Assembly (NCBI GenBank): GCA_963825425.1
Contig: CAWGTF010000013.1
Span: forward strand, 1-64,000
Length of the DNA stretch: 64,000 nucleotides
Source: PALSA-607 sp963825425
GTDB lineage: Bacteria > Actinomycetota > Actinomycetes > Acidothermales > Acidothermaceae
Reading direction: 5' to 3'
Positions 63,573 to 64,000 of this stretch are shown in pieces (the stretch's first letter is position 1; the number at the start of each line of letters is the position of its first letter). Under the pieces are notes generated by a model. That model saw nothing but the letters and a program-made list of their open reading frames with translations, was not told the DNA's origin and did no database searches. Made by a program: the position numbers and the translations under genes.

Positions 63573-64000
63573 TATGACGACTCCTAGCAGCAACCGTCGC
63601 TGGCCGCGCGTGCCAGGTATCGCCTTCGGTGGCGATTACAACCCAGAGCAGTGGCCTGAGGACATCTGGGCCGAAGATATCGCACTAATGGGCGAAGCGG
63701 GCGTATCGATGGTCACCGTCGGCGTCTTTTCCTGGGCACTCCTCGAGCCGACGCAGGGCAGCTACGACTTCGGCTGGCTCGACCGAGTCATGGACCTCCT
63801 CGCCGCCGCACCAGATTGGCGTCGATCTGGCCACCGCAACCGCCTCGCCTCCCCCGTGGTTCTCGCATCGCTATCCCGAGAGCCTGCCGGTGACCCGCGA
63901 AGGTCACCGCCTCTGGCAGGGCGCCCGCCAGGCGTACTGCCCGAGCTCGACCGCATACCGGGCGGCGTCAACGGCGCTCGCCGGTGCGTTGGCGAACCGC
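63573..64000 (+). pseudogene. GH42 beta-galactosidase, partial, one frameshift
   Basis: The frame begins at ATG 63573 and shows the GH42 opening GIAFGGDYNPEQWPEDIWAE, EAGVSMVTVGVFSWALLEP and QGSYDFGWLDRVMDLLAA. Near 63810 a one-base slip occurs; the next frame reads HQIGVDLATATASPPPWFSH and RYPESLPVTREGHRLWQGAR to the window edge. It hydrolyses beta-galactosides. It is divergent from the importer genes, so the cluster handles both alpha- and beta-linked galactosides. Confidence 0.88.

Noticed and set aside
1..64000. CRISPR arrays or phage modules
   Set aside because: No regularly spaced repeats, cas genes, capsid, terminase or integrase proteins were found; the only clear tandem array is the 17-bp triplet at 50.8 kb.

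Overview
The window is high-GC bacterial DNA with Actinomycetota character. This is inferred from GTG/TTG starts, ATGA-coupled operons, a RamB-type regulator, DUF1206, oligoribonuclease next to tRNA-His, a RHVDL-type sulfur leader peptide and class-typical transporters. No rRNA, phage, transposase or CRISPR array was seen. A precise genus cannot be assigned from this sequence alone.

Layout. 0-7 kb: tail of a kinase-like gene, OsmC, truncated haemoglobin, MFS exporter, GAF/degenerate-GGDEF protein, thioesterase, EttA, an AIM24 protein and a small Pro/Ala protein. 7.1-14.9 kb: an almost fully overlapping assimilatory sulfate operon on the minus strand (leader peptide, sir, zinc-ribbon protein, cysH, cysC, cysD, cysN, cysG, cbiX). 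15-22.7 kb: VapBC, SSB, tRNA-Arg, a MOSC/reductase/ferredoxin fusion, MsrA, MaeB-type malic enzyme, a VOC protein and a CtaG-like membrane protein. 22.8-33.2 kb: an aerobic CO dehydrogenase (form I) locus: xdhC on the minus strand, divergent from coxM-coxS-coxL-XdhC/YHS-mocA-coxD-coxG-coxE, closed by a convergent LysR gene. 33.2-38.8 kb: GDT1-type transporter, ACT-malic enzyme, moaA, orn, tRNA-His, YihY protein, a 71-aa protein and tRNA-Lys. 39-45 kb: VIT-family transporter, a decayed gene, and the glyoxylate shunt (aceA, aceB) divergent from ramB. 45-56.9 kb: ABC exporter, EthD-like/AraC pair, PadR with a membrane partner, two PAP2 phosphatases, a lipid kinase, DUF1206, phospholipase D, a PAS-GGDEF cyclase, an alcohol dehydrogenase and two membrane proteins. 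57.7-64 kb: a galactoside utilisation cluster (alpha-galactosidase, two permeases, a binding lipoprotein, divergent GH42 beta-galactosidase).

How the genes work together. CoxMSL oxidises CO. CoxD/E/G, the MocA-like nucleotidyltransferase and the XdhC proteins mature its Mo-Cu cofactor, and MoaA supplies molybdopterin. Two malic enzymes plus the glyoxylate bypass suggest growth on acetate or C2 units with gluconeogenic flux. The sulfate operon also makes its own siroheme for the sulfite reductase.

Sequence quality. At least fifteen otherwise well-conserved genes are broken by single-base indels (moaA, aceB, AIM24, yihY, coxG and the whole right-end sugar cluster). Function-bearing residues survive on both sides of each break, so I read most of these as consensus errors rather than true decay. 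They are typed as pseudogene only to signal that the printed frame is broken. The decayed gene near 40 kb, with three in-frame stops, looks genuinely dead.
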